Shown: positions 34,380-44,655 of the stretch, one piece after another | Layout of the letters: every line of letters begins with the position of its first letter | Numbering within the stretch: the first letter of the stretch is position 1 | DNA from: Linum tenue | Lineage: Eukaryota > Streptophyta > Magnoliopsida > Malpighiales > Linaceae | Assembly: GCA_946122785.1 (NCBI GenBank) | Contig: CAMGYJ010000011.1 | Coordinates: 5,084,001 to 5,148,000, forward strand | Direction: 5' to 3' | Length of the DNA stretch: 64,000 nt | Translations under genes and position numbers: made by a program | Notes under the pieces: model-generated | What the model was told of the DNA's origin: nothing | Database searches by the model: none | What the model saw: only the letters and a program-made list of their open reading frames with translations

Positions 34380-34703
34380 ATGGCGATGGCGATGGCGATG
34401 GCGATGGCGATGCAGCGGTGCGGCGGGGCAGCGAGGCGGACTCTGGCGGCGGTGACTCAGCATCAGTTTTCATTTTCGTCACTGTCACCGTCTTCTTCTT
34501 CTTCAGCATCGTCCATCCCCTATTCTGTGCTAGGGTTCCCGATTCAGTGCGGCCGAGGAGACAAGAAGACAAAGAAAGGGAAGATATTCATCGGCTCGTA
34601 CGGGAACTCAAGGCCGAAGAAGGACAAGAAAATTGAGCGGATTAAGGACAAAAATGAGCTCCCCAGGTCCACTCCTTGGCCCCTTCCCTTCAAGCTCATC
34701 TGA
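34380..34703 (+). CDS. Organellar 30S ribosomal protein bS31 (Thx), 107 aa
   Basis: The C-terminal half is the conserved Thx core: GRGDKKTKKGKIF, GSYGNSRPKK, KKIERIKDKNELPRSTPWPL. The N-terminal half is rich in serine, alanine and arginine and fits an organelle presequence. The first codons are a hexanucleotide repeat (GATGGC), giving MAMAMAMAMAM, so five alternative in-frame starts exist. The Arabidopsis neighbour of GC1 is the mitochondrial form (At2g21290), which favours mitochondria here, but the presequence alone does not decide. Single exon and intact. Confidence 0.92.
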   Translation: MAMAMAMAMAMQRCGGAARRTLAAVTQHQFSFSSLSPSSSSSASSIPYSVLGFPIQCGRGDKKTKKGKIFIGSYGNSRPKKDKKIERIKDKNELPRSTPWPLPFKLI

Positions 34704-34975
34704 AATAATCGATCTATGCTAATTAGGTTTTTTCCCGAGTTTGCTCTGTTCGTAAGTTTGGAACCCTTTTTGGGTTTTGATCTTTGCTAATGAGGAATGT
34801 GCACATTTTGTTATGGAGCTCAAAATAAAGCTGTGTGCTTTTTCTTGTGGCTATGAATCTGTGACTTGATTTTGCGCACTTTGAAAGTTATATCTATGTT
34901 TTAGTTGTAGGAGGGGAAACACATGGATTCCTCTGTTTGCGTCATAAGCTGTGATTATGAAGGGATTCTTTCGGC

Positions 34976-35512
34976 TAGTTTCTTCTCATTGTAGTGATCA
35001 AGTTGCTCATTTCCATGGAAGGACTTAATCAGAAGGGTGATATATCTTAACTATGAGTTCTGACTTCTGAGTGAAGAACTTTGGTGGCTGTTTAGTAATT
35101 GAATTATGCAAGCAAGAGCACATGGCATGAATAGCTGATCTGTTAAGTTTGCAGGTACGGCCTACCTATAGTTCATAGCGAGTTAGGAATGTGACATTTC
35201 GGCACTTGAAGTTACTGCTCTAGAATTTAGATACTAGTTTCTTCTCATTTTAGTGATCAAGTTTCTCATTTCCTTGGAAATGGAAGGACTTAATCAGAAG
35301 GTTGAGATAGTTCTAAGTGGAGAACATTGGTCGCTGTTCAGTAATTGAATTATGCAGGGAAGAGCACATGGCATTTCGCTAAAAATAAGAAAAGCACTCG
35401 GCATGAATAGTTGATCTGTTAAGTTTGGAGGTTAGGCCCTACTTATAGTTCATAGTGAATTAGGAATGTGAAGTTTTGGCACTTGAAGTTATTGCTCCAG
35501 AATTTAGATAGT
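34976..35512. repeat. Tandem duplication, about 259-bp unit, two copies
   Basis: Copy 1 begins TAGTTTCTTCTCATTGTAGT at 34976 and copy 2 TAGTTTCTTCTCATTTTAGT at 35235. Both run through GTAATTGAATTATGCA, GTTAAGTTTG and GGCACTTGAAGTTA. The copies have diverged and the second has small insertions. Non-coding, downstream of bS31. Confidence 0.85.
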
Positions 35513-36790
35513 ATCCTGGACGAAAAGGAAGTGAATCTCCAGCTATGTAGTGTTGAAATAGCTCTGACATATAGAGACGGAACCTTCTGATCTTATTCCA
35601 ATGAATTTTCAGCATTAAGCATGGGAATGTATGTGTATGTATATGCATCTGACAACATTGGAGTTTAACCCTCCTAAGTAACTGTGAGTCTCGTTGAATA
35701 ATGAATCACGATAGAATAGATGAATCATTGGTGCCCTTATGATCCCGGAAAGGGGTTGAATTCCTTGCCTTAACCTTGATACTGATATTTCATTCTTTTC
35801 TTCTTCCGCTGCTGCATCTGGGCTGATAAGTCTGCCACTTGATCCACTAGTATCCCCGTTCTAATGATGAAATACATGAAACCGAATGTTCTGTGGGCAT
35901 TCCAATGGAGATTGGTAGCTAGTGTTTTTTGCTCTCTTCTACGTTCAGATGCTAGCTTGAATCCCGTGTAATTGACCCGCCAAAGCATGGACAGTGTAGT
36001 AATGATACCGATGATTTGAGCGCTTGCCCTTGAGATTGCCTGCGTCTCTGTCCCTTGCATTCTCAGCTTGTGACTCCTGTAAAAGGAGGGTTTTCTACAG
36101 AATTTGGCAGATGGAGTTGAGATATTGAATCTTCTTTATTTGTTTTCTTGGAGTGGATTCGCAGGCAAAGTCCTGCTCCCTTATCGGAGAGGCATCCACT
36201 AGACCCCCTACTTTTTCTATGGATTTCTGGAATTTTCCAGCAGCTCTTCCAGAAACAGAATCCTAGTTTCCTGCTGGTTGTAGTGACTCTAGGCACATCA
36301 GAACCCTAGTTTCCTAATCTGTTCAATTTTATTCGTTAATATTGTCTGCCTACTGACCTTGCTTATGGGTTCTCAGAACTTGCATGCTATTCTTGGTTGA
36401 AGTTCCAAAAAGAGATAATTCATGGATACTGGAAACCTAACCATTTATGAGTATGGGTTTGATTTTGTACTTGATTTATATGTGACAGTGTGAGTATGGG
36501 GCAATCCCGAACTACTATCCGTCTCCGATCCAACTTGTTGTCATCCTACCGCCCTCTACTTCGAACATATATAGAAAACCCAACTGAAAGCCATAGTGTC
36601 AAAAGGGGAGAAAAGGTAAATTATATGGCAGAAACAACGAACACAAAAGGGAAATTCAAATTCAATAAAAGACCGGTAGGCCATGAAATAAGATAACCAG
36701 CAAAGTGACTAAGTGGTGCTAAAGTCACCCAAAGATAAAAAAAAGCCTGAAACCAGTAATCTTCTATCCAGAATCTCTTAGACTCGTACA
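35513..36790. other. Intergenic; right part belongs to the sulfotransferase duplication
   Basis: No gene seen. From about 36590 the sequence matches the 3' flank of the intact sulfotransferase at 42985-43172, so it is part of the tandem duplication. Confidence 0.55.
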
Positions 36791-39700
36791 TTAGAAACCA
36801 TCAAGAAAAAGCCCGGTTCCCTTCAACTTCAACGGTGTGAATTGGTCGATGCGTTTAGCCATTTGGGAAGTCAAGTAGTTGTTTCAATCTCTCACAGTTC
36901 ATTGCCTGAAGACATTGACATTTGGTATCTTGCCTATCTCCAGTACACCATTCTTGTTAACTTCCAACTCCTTGAGCCTACCGAAGCTACTACGCCACAA
37001 CACTTTCTCCACCACTACCTCATCATTATCTCCATCGGTCGCCGTCGTTGTGCCAAACGGCTTCCGCAGAAATGAAACCAGCTTCCTCACTTGATCTTTG
37101 GGGTTTCGACGCAGCTCCTCGTACTTGAGAAACAACACCTTGTCCGGCCGCTTCTTGCTCTCTTCCCAGTAGCCCACCACGTGTTCGTAAAAGGGCCCGA
37201 AAGGCAGAACTGAAAACCCAAGACTTGATTTTCTATTATTCCAACAATTGATTTATAGTACATTAACAGTAGAGTGCTGCGGCATACAAGGAACATAATG
37301 AGTGAATTAAGGAACGATCAATAGTGGGCAACGTTCCACTATCAACAACTAACAGAAAGTGACGAACTTCAGGAGCAAGCTCCTCTTCACGCCCCCGCAA
37401 GCTTCAAATCCAGACTGTACGTCTGCTGAAAATCCAGACCCGGTATTTGCTTGAAACCACGAGCAACGAGGCGTGCGCGGCGGCGGTCAAGGTGGCCGTC
37501 GGGATGGAGCTTAGTGCGGTAGACCCACTTATTTGAGAGAAGATTGCAGTTCGGCGGCCGCGAAACAAAATCCCATGTGTGATTTCGAAGCTGAGCGGTG
37601 ACTTCGTCGGCCATGGCCGAGCGCCAGTGGGATTCTTGAGAGCTTGCATCACAGTCGTGGGGGTATCATCAATGTGCAATTGGGAAATCAGATTGTGAGG
37701 CTTTAGGTTGCCGGTTTGATACGAGTGACCATGGGGTGGATGGAAGTGGTGGGATTGATAATAGTGAGGGGACGAGGGGAAGTGGTGAATGGTGGCCGCT
37801 TTGGTAGTGGGCGTTGAGGAGGAAGGGGAGTACGAGGAGGGCGAGTGGACAAATCCGGGGAGGGAAGTAAGGGGATGGGATTTGGGGGATTGGACGGGAG
37901 TACAGGGAGGCGAGTAATGGGACGGCGGCGCTGATACTGTAGGAGCGGCCGTGGAGGAGTTGGGGAGGAGGACGATGTGGGTAGAACTGATTCGGGTGGA
38001 AGAGAGCGGGTTAAGGGGTCGGGTGAAGGAGAAGTGTTGGGAGACGGGAATGAAACAGTGGGCTGTGGGGAGAGCGGACCCGTGGAAGGTTGATGGACTG
38101 TAGTAGGAATAATTGGGGCCGATGGAGCTGTGTCTTCAGGAATGGGAATAAGAGTAATGGGCTGGGAAGGAAGGGGACTGGGCAGGGAGGAGGGTATGGG
38201 CAGGAGAAAGGGCTGGGTCGAGGTAGTGAGGGAGGGCAAGTGGGTTGGTGAGGAAGTGGTCAAAGTTGCAAATGGGAAACAAGTTTCATCGAACAAGACG
38301 TGTCGACTGACATAAATCCGGCCGGTGGGAATATGGAGGCAACAGTAACCCTTGTGGAGTTTGCTGTATCCTAAAAAGACACAGGGAACAGAACGAGGAG
38401 ACAATTTGTTCTCGGTGAGTGGTCGAAGCCAAGGATAGCAGAGACACCCAAAGACACGAAGATTAGAAATGTCAGGAGAACGGTGAACGAGGAATTGAAA
38501 GGGAGAGTCATGGTTGAGAAGCGGAGTAGGAGTGCGATTGATGAGATAACACGCAGTGTCGAATGCAAGAGACCAGTACTTAAGGGGAACACTAGAGTGA
38601 TGGAGAAGAGCGAGACCATTATTAACAATATGCCGATGTTTGCGTTCAGCACAACCGTTTTGTTCAGGAGTATAGGGACAGGAAGAACGATGAGCAATTC
38701 CATTTTTAGAGAGATAGGCAGACAGTGCCTGATATTCACCTCCCCAATCAGATTGAAATGTCTTGATGGGAAGACCAAAATACTTTTCAACCAATTAACG
38801 AAATTGAATAAAGACATTGAGCAATTGGGATTTGTAACGGATAAAATAGATCCAAGAAAATTTGATGTAATGATCGTAGCAAAGAATGTAATAAGATTGC
38901 TCATCGTAAGACAAAATAGGTGCGGGGCCCCATACATCACTACAAACGAGTTCAAGAGGGCATTGGCATGAAATGTGGATGGAGAAAAAGGTAGTTTGTG
39001 AATCTTACTAATAGCACAACCATGACACAGAGAAGAATTTGAAGGGGTAAATTTTATTTGTTGTTGATGAAGAAGATGTTTGACAGCCCGTTCATGTGCA
39101 TGACCAAGACGACGATGCCAAGTGTCAAAGGATGCCGCACAAGCAACAGGAGCAAGACTGCGAGAGATAATAAGAGGAAGAGAGTAGAGACCGTCCAATG
39201 CATAGCCTCGATGAAGTTCACGACCCGTGTGTCGATCCTTGATGAGAAAAACATAGTCAAAAAATTCAATAGAAATGGGATTAGAACGAGTAAGTGAACT
39301 GATCGAGAGCAGATTGTACGGAGCATGACGCACATGAAGAATATTATCCAATGAAATAGAAGTATCGGATAAAGAAGTAATGGAAGAACCTAGACGAGAT
39401 ATTAGAAGAGAGTTACCATTGCCAAAAGTGACTTGATCAGTCCCATTATATTCCGAGTAATGGGCAAGATTGTCTAAGTCCGATGTGAGATGATGATTTG
39501 TTCCTAAGTCAAGCAACCATTGAGATGGATTAAAAGACTGGGCTGGGGAAGATGAAAACATGGTGTGTGGGCCTGCAGAAGAATGGGCCGAGCTTTGGAC
39601 AAGTGCAGAGGTGGTGTAGTGGGCTGTATGGGTCGAGGAAGGAGGTTGTGTTGGGCTGGGACATTGGGGTTTGATGTGTCCACGACCCCCACAATTGTGA

Positions 39701-40867
39701 CACACTAAGGTATTGGGCCGAGGCCCAAGTACCCCACCAGCTGGATGTGGTCTGCCAAAAGAGGAAACAGAAGCATTGTTAGTGTAAAAATGGCCACGGG
39801 GACTGCCTTTCCCACGACCACCAATTGATCCGCTTTGGCCTTTGCATCCTGAAGATAATCGTGGATAGATGCATCACCACGTCGGATATGCTGAAGCGCT
39901 TTGCTGAGATGTCGAATCTGAATGTGAGAGCCGGACTCGTAAATGGTAGCCAGCGCAGACCAAGCGTCGAAAGCGGTAGCTTTGTTGATGACGTTGGGCA
40001 GAACAGCCTCGGAGAGGGAAAGATTGATCCAAGTTAGCACATACTGGTCAAGTACATACCACGACTAGTAGGCGGGGTTGGACTGGCCATTGACGATTTG
40101 TGGTGGAGTAGCAAGAGAACCGTCGACATGGCCCATCAACTGATGACAGCGAAGGAGTGGAGTGATCTGGGCATGCCACAACAAGTAATTTGTTGGGGTA
40201 AGCTTGACAGTAAGCTGTGGATTGGCTGGCAAGGAGATGGTGGGAACCGGCAGCGAAGTGGATTCGCCGGAAGCAGAGGAAGAAGAAACAGAGGATGAAC
40301 TAGTGGCCATTTTGGCTTTGAAGAAAGAAGAAGGAAGAGACGAGAACGGGAAGAAAGAAGGAAAGGTAAGATTGACTCGTTAGAGTTCTAGAGGCTCTGA
40401 TACCATGAAAACCCAACATGTCCTTTGGGTTCCGCGCCACGTGCACGAACTTGCACCCGGAGTTCCTCACGGCCTCCGACAAGCAACTGTAAGGCAAATG
40501 AGTGTGAAGCAATCGGCCGGTGGTGCGACCCGAATCGAGCAGAGCATGTTGGACTTGATCCGCAAGGTAAACGACGTCGAGCGAGGGAACGACGTCGTGC
40601 GGGCTCATCTTCGTCAGGATGTCTTCGTCTTCTTCGAGGTGGAGGATGTTGTGGCAGTAGAGCCATGAGCCACGTTGCTCCTGTTTTGGGGAAGGATGTC
40701 AAGAGAATGTCGTCGCTTCGCGGCTGGAACTCTGACCTGAATGCCACCATGGATTCCAGGTACCTCTCTGCGAACTAGAATCCTTCTATCTGGTGAACCT
40801 CGGTGGCACCCCAAAACACCTCCTTTGATGGAAGTTTGTTCATCATCGTCTCCTGACTATTAGCCAT
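36791..40867 (-). pseudogene. Cytosolic sulfotransferase pseudogene split by a copia element
   Basis: The 5' part (40867 down to about 40417) starts with ATG and keeps KEVFWGATEVHQIEGF, the PAPS-binding TSFPKTGATWL and HVARNPKD. It has a stop where the intact copy has Trp (GF*FAE) and a one-base insertion after TWLMAL. The 3' part (37209 down to 36791) resumes at LPFGPFYEHVVGYWEESKK and YEELRRNP and has further stops near its end (VFRQ*). About 105 bp between RNPKD and VLPF are missing. The copia element occupies that place. It is a copy of the gene at 43173-44129, including flanks. Confidence 0.93.
37210..40416 (-). mobile_element. Ty1/copia retrotransposon, degenerate and deleted
   Basis: Inserted in the sulfotransferase copy, same strand. 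A TGGTATCAGAGCC primer site (40405-40393) is preceded by only about 10 bp of the 5' LTR end. The 3' LTR is about 37347-37210 (TGTTGATAGTGG...GGGTTTTCA). Gag starts at 40310 (LTPTNYLLWHAQI), with knuckle CHNCGGRGHIKPQC near 39700, a protease remnant WLLDLGTNHHL, pre-integrase WHRRLGHAHERA and integrase core QSDWGGEY / PYTPEQNGCAERKHRH at 38790-38300. Reverse transcriptase is cut after GFKQIPGLDFQQTYS near 37430, so the YVDD region and RNase H are gone. Several frameshifts. Not functional. Confidence 0.92.
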
Positions 40868-41059
40868 ATCTGTGTAACTGTTAGCTTTGCTATAGGAGAG
40901 ATGTAGAGCTAGCAGGTCTGTTTTATGACGCAATTATAACAGAGGGGTCATCTGTGTTCTTCTGGCAGACTAGTGAAATACTTGGTCACCAATTTGTGTT
41001 CGTCGTCATGTCATGTGGCCGGCTCAAATTGTGAAGGCTACTTATACTTGGGGCCAAGA

Positions 41060-41560
41060 TCAGGTGACTAAGGGGATGGAGCCTCCAAAGTCAACCCGGG
41101 TGTTTTTTCCCGTTCGTATGGATTGTCGGTCTAGTTTGTCATTTTTGTTCACCATGTTCGTACTGTTTGTATGTCTAAAAAACACTCGGGTTGACTTTGG
41201 GAAGGAGCCCCTCTATATAGGGATGGAGCCTCCAAAGTCAACCCGGTTGTTTTTTCTTTTTGTATGGTTTGTATTGTTTGTCGGTCTAGTTTGTATTGTT
41301 TGTACAGTTCATACGTTTGTAATGTTTGTAAATATATTTGTATGTTTTGTCGCTCTAGTTTGTACTGTTCGTATATTTGTATGGTTTGTACTGATTGTAA
41401 ATCCGGTTTGTATACTTCGTAATTTTCCATAATACCCAAACTACCCCTGTCATTAATTAAATAGCCCTTCCCAATTTTTAACCATTGGATTGAAGTGTCC
41501 AGATCTAAGGGCTGTGAGGGGCTTAGTCAAGTGACTAAGCACCCCTTAGTCACTGGATCC
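41060..41560. repeat. Repeat segment with terminal-repeat-like ends
   Basis: GGTGACTAAGGGG near 41060 is echoed in reverse by CCCCTTAGTCACT near 41541-41553. Inside, GGATGGAGCCTCCAAAGTCA occurs twice directly (41076 and 41221) and once inverted near 41190, and a TTTGTATGGTTTGTATTG motif recurs. No target duplication was found, so the element type is unclear. Confidence 0.45.
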
Positions 41561-41562
41561 GC

Positions 41563-42080
41563 TGCTCTCCTTGGGCCTGCAGCTTCTGTTTATGGTTGTT
41601 GTTTCCTTCCTGTGCTCCCTGTTTTGTTTGGACGGCCGGCTGTGTTCGTTTGCTTTGTCCCCTCAAGGCGTGCCGGACAGCATCTGGAAACTCCAGGCGT
41701 CCAGCGGTTTTTGTCTGTGTGGATTTTTGCAGCACTTCCAGCTGCTGTCTTTTTGCAGTTTCCCTGTCCTTGTTCTTCTTTCCTGCCACTGGTCGTCTTT
41801 TTGGCCTTCTCGGCTGAAAGTTCGACCTGAAGAGTACCGGCCAGTTGTAATAAGAAAATGCAACAGTAGTAGTATTCATGACTGCCTGATTGTGATTGGC
41901 TTACCTTGTAATCTTACAGTGAGCATATTTTCCCCTCATAAGTGTAGTCTGGTAGTATTATTGTGTCCAAAATCAAAAGTCTAATTGTGTTAAGAAAATG
42001 AAACGGTTGCATTCATGATTGGGCTACGTAGGGCTGCTGCAGAGGATCAAGATCAAGATACATAGTAATATAACAAGGAG
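41563..42080 (+). repeat. Dispersed repeat, copy A of three
   Basis: The segment with GCCTGCAGCTTCTGTTTATG, AGAAAATGCAACAGTAGTA, GATTGTGATTGGCTTACC and GATTGGGCTACGTAGGGCTG recurs at about 52555-52795 and, in part, at about 60890-61110. Non-coding. All three copies lie in or near the sulfotransferase region. Confidence 0.8.
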
Positions 42081-43172
42081 CAAATAGGATAAATGCCTCT
42101 AAAGTTACTACTTTATGTTATATAAATTATACTAGACTTTTATGGAACAGAGACAAATAATTTCGCCTACGGAGATAAACAATATTTTTGCCCCTAAAAT
42201 TTTGCTGTAAAGACTAATACAATAATTGTCTCTAATTATTTGCCTTTATAGTTAGGTTTTCTTGTAGTGTGATTTTAGGTTAATCGCTGCAGATTGAAGC
42301 GATTTAGCTATATCGCCATAGACTCCAATGATTTTCCTCCAATATACGTCGAGAACTTCCTACAGATGAAACTTAACGCTCGGGTATCCGATTGTAGTGA
42401 AGCCCGCAACAACCGAAGAGCGGTTTGGTCAGCCTTGGTCTACATAAAAAAAATGAAATTGTACATTTTGTGATTTTCCTAAACTTTTGACGGTAGTAAC
42501 TTTGTGCCCCACCATCAAATAATGGCATTTTTAACTTTGTATTAACTTTTTTCATATATTCGTTAGAACATTGCTGATATTAAGTTGATTACATATATTT
42601 GCAACTTCAGTTTGTCATTCCAATTTAAAGGGTGTCTTTATAAACAGGGAAGATTTTGGACGGAACAGTAGCTCTACAATTTAACAGCACAAGAGATTTA
42701 TCGAACAAAAATAGGATATGCTTAGCTGAGGCTGACACATTTGTCATCGACGCAACGTGTTTTTACTAAGAATTTATTCGATCGGCAACATTTTTTTTAG
42801 AGCATGACGTCGTTGTTTCTCGCCCTTCCTGTGGCTGCTTCGTCACCGTCTGCCATTGTTAGCTTCATGATCTCTTCTTCGAGGTAGAGAGATAGCCTCC
42901 AATATTATGGAATTTTGGTATTGTCCTCCGCACAAATTTTAGAGGATGGCTCTCCGTAGGAGCATCCGACGGTTTAAATAAAAGAAAGCCATGGTGTCAA
43001 AACGGAAAAAGGCAAATTATTTGGCAGAGAAACCATGAAACTCCGAATTCAACACAAGACAGGTAGGGCATAAAATAAGATAACCAGCAAGGTGACGTAT
43101 GGTTGCTAAAGTCACCCAAAAAGAAAGCCTGAATCCAGTAATCTTGTGTCCACATTCTCTTAGAATCATACA
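42081..43172. other. Intergenic; 3' flank of the intact sulfotransferase
   Basis: No gene seen. 42985-43172 matches the flank of the pseudogene at 36590-36790. Confidence 0.5.
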
Positions 43173-44129
43173 TTAGAAATCGTCAAGAGAAAGTCCGGTT
43201 CCCTGCAACTTCAACTGTGTGAGTTGGTCGATGCGCTCAGCCATCTGGGGAGTCAAGTAGTTCTTCCAATCCCCCACAGTTCCTTTCCTGAAGAAGTGGG
43301 AATTTGGTAGTTGACCTGCCTCCCATACACCATTCTTGTTAACCTCCAATTCTTTGAGCCTACCCAAACTGCTACGCCATAACACTTTCTCCATCACCAT
43401 CACCACCTCCTCCTCATCATCATCTCCACTCGCCGTTGCGTCGAACGAATTCCCTAAAAAAGAAGCAAGCTTCCTCACCTGCTGTTTGGGGTCTCTGCAC
43501 AGCTCCTCGTACCTGAGAAACAAGACGTTGTCCGGCCTCTTCTTGCTCTCTTCCCAGTAGCCCACCACGTGCTCGTAAAAAGGCCCGAAAGGCAGAACCC
43601 CGCTGCAGAAGCTCTCCACGGCTCTCTCAATCGGGAACGGGCCAGCGGGCTCGCCACTCAGGATCTTGTTCAAGAAATGCCACATGGACACCAACGTGTC
43701 CTTCGGGTTGCGAGCCACGTGCACGAACTTGCACCCGGAGTTCCTCACGGCCTCCGGCAAGCAGCTGTAAGGCAAATGAGTGTGGAGCAATCGGGTGGTG
43801 GTGGAATGGAGCACAACGTGCTGGACTTGATCCGCAAGGTAAAGGGCGTCGACCGTGGGAACGACGTCGTGCGGGTTCATCTCCGTCAGAATGTCTTCTT
43901 CTTCGATGTGGAGGATGTTGTGGCAGAGAGCCATGAGCCAGGTTGCTCCTGTTTTCGGGAAGGATGTCAAGAGAATGTCATCGCTTCGCGGCTGGAATTC
44001 TGACCTGAATGCCGCCATGGATTCCACATACTGCTCTGCGAACCAGAATCCTTCTATCTGCTGCATCTCCATTGCATTCCAAAACACCTCCTTTTTTGGG
44101 AGTTTGTTCAACATCTCCGCACTGTCCAT
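43173..44129 (-). CDS. Cytosolic sulfotransferase (318 aa), intact
   Basis: Single-exon plant SOT that should move sulfate from PAPS to a hydroxyl group of a small molecule in the cytosol. Key blocks: PAPS 5'-phosphosulfate loop TSFPKTGATWLMALCHNIL (near residue 59), the catalytic-His region LLHTHLPYSCLPEAV, the 3'-phosphate site HVARNPKDTLVSMWHF, YEELCRDPKQQVRKLASFLG, and the C-terminal FRKGTVGDWKNYLT (GxxGDWKN). Length fits the family (about 310-350). No lesions. The substrate cannot be told from sequence; plant relatives act on flavonols, brassinosteroids, jasmonates or choline. It is a tandem relative of the pseudogene at 36.8-40.9 kb and of the gene at 55.6 kb. Confidence 0.95.
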   Translation of the reverse strand: MDSAEMLNKLPKKEVFWNAMEMQQIEGFWFAEQYVESMAAFRSEFQPRSDDILLTSFPKTGATWLMALCHNILHIEEEDILTEMNPHDVVPTVDALYLADQVQHVVLHSTTTRLLHTHLPYSCLPEAVRNSGCKFVHVARNPKDTLVSMWHFLNKILSGEPAGPFPIERAVESFCSGVLPFGPFYEHVVGYWEESKKRPDNVLFLRYEELCRDPKQQVRKLASFLGNSFDATASGDDDEEEVVMVMEKVLWRSSLGRLKELEVNKNGVWEAGQLPNSHFFRKGTVGDWKNYLTPQMAERIDQLTQLKLQGTGLSLDDF

Positions 44130-44655
44130 ATATATCTGTGTAATTGTTAGCTAGATATCGTCACAATTGCTGTAGCTAATTCACCAATATGTTAGCTTGC
44201 TTATGTTTAGGAGAGAGCAGAACAGAGCAGCTCTGTTTTATGTCGCAGTAGTTCAGAGGGATCTCTGTTCTGGCAAGACTAATTAACTAATGAAATACTT
44301 CCTCGCAACTTTAGCCATCACCAAAGTTGACCTTCCCAATCAATATTTTTGTGGGTGCTTCGGGAGTTGACCTTCCCACTTGCAATTGCATGTGTTGGTG
44401 ATGTCATGTGGCAGGCCCAAATTGTAAAAGATGCATATGGTAGTGTAGTGTAGATGATCTATTCAAAATGGTCATATAACGACACACACATCAACAAACA
44501 ATTTGATCCATAATCAGAAATTCATCTCAAGTAACGTGAAAAAATTATAATCTGTGTTTCAAGACGTGTTTTCATATTCTAAAAAAAATTAAAATATATT
44601 TATCATGCAAAATATATATGAGATATATTAAGATATTCCATCGAAAAAAATTATT
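44130..44655. other. Upstream region of the intact sulfotransferase
   Basis: The part to about 44430 is similar to the upstream region of the pseudogene (40870-41040), including GTCATGTGGC and CAAATTGT, so the promoter was duplicated with the gene. Confidence 0.55.
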
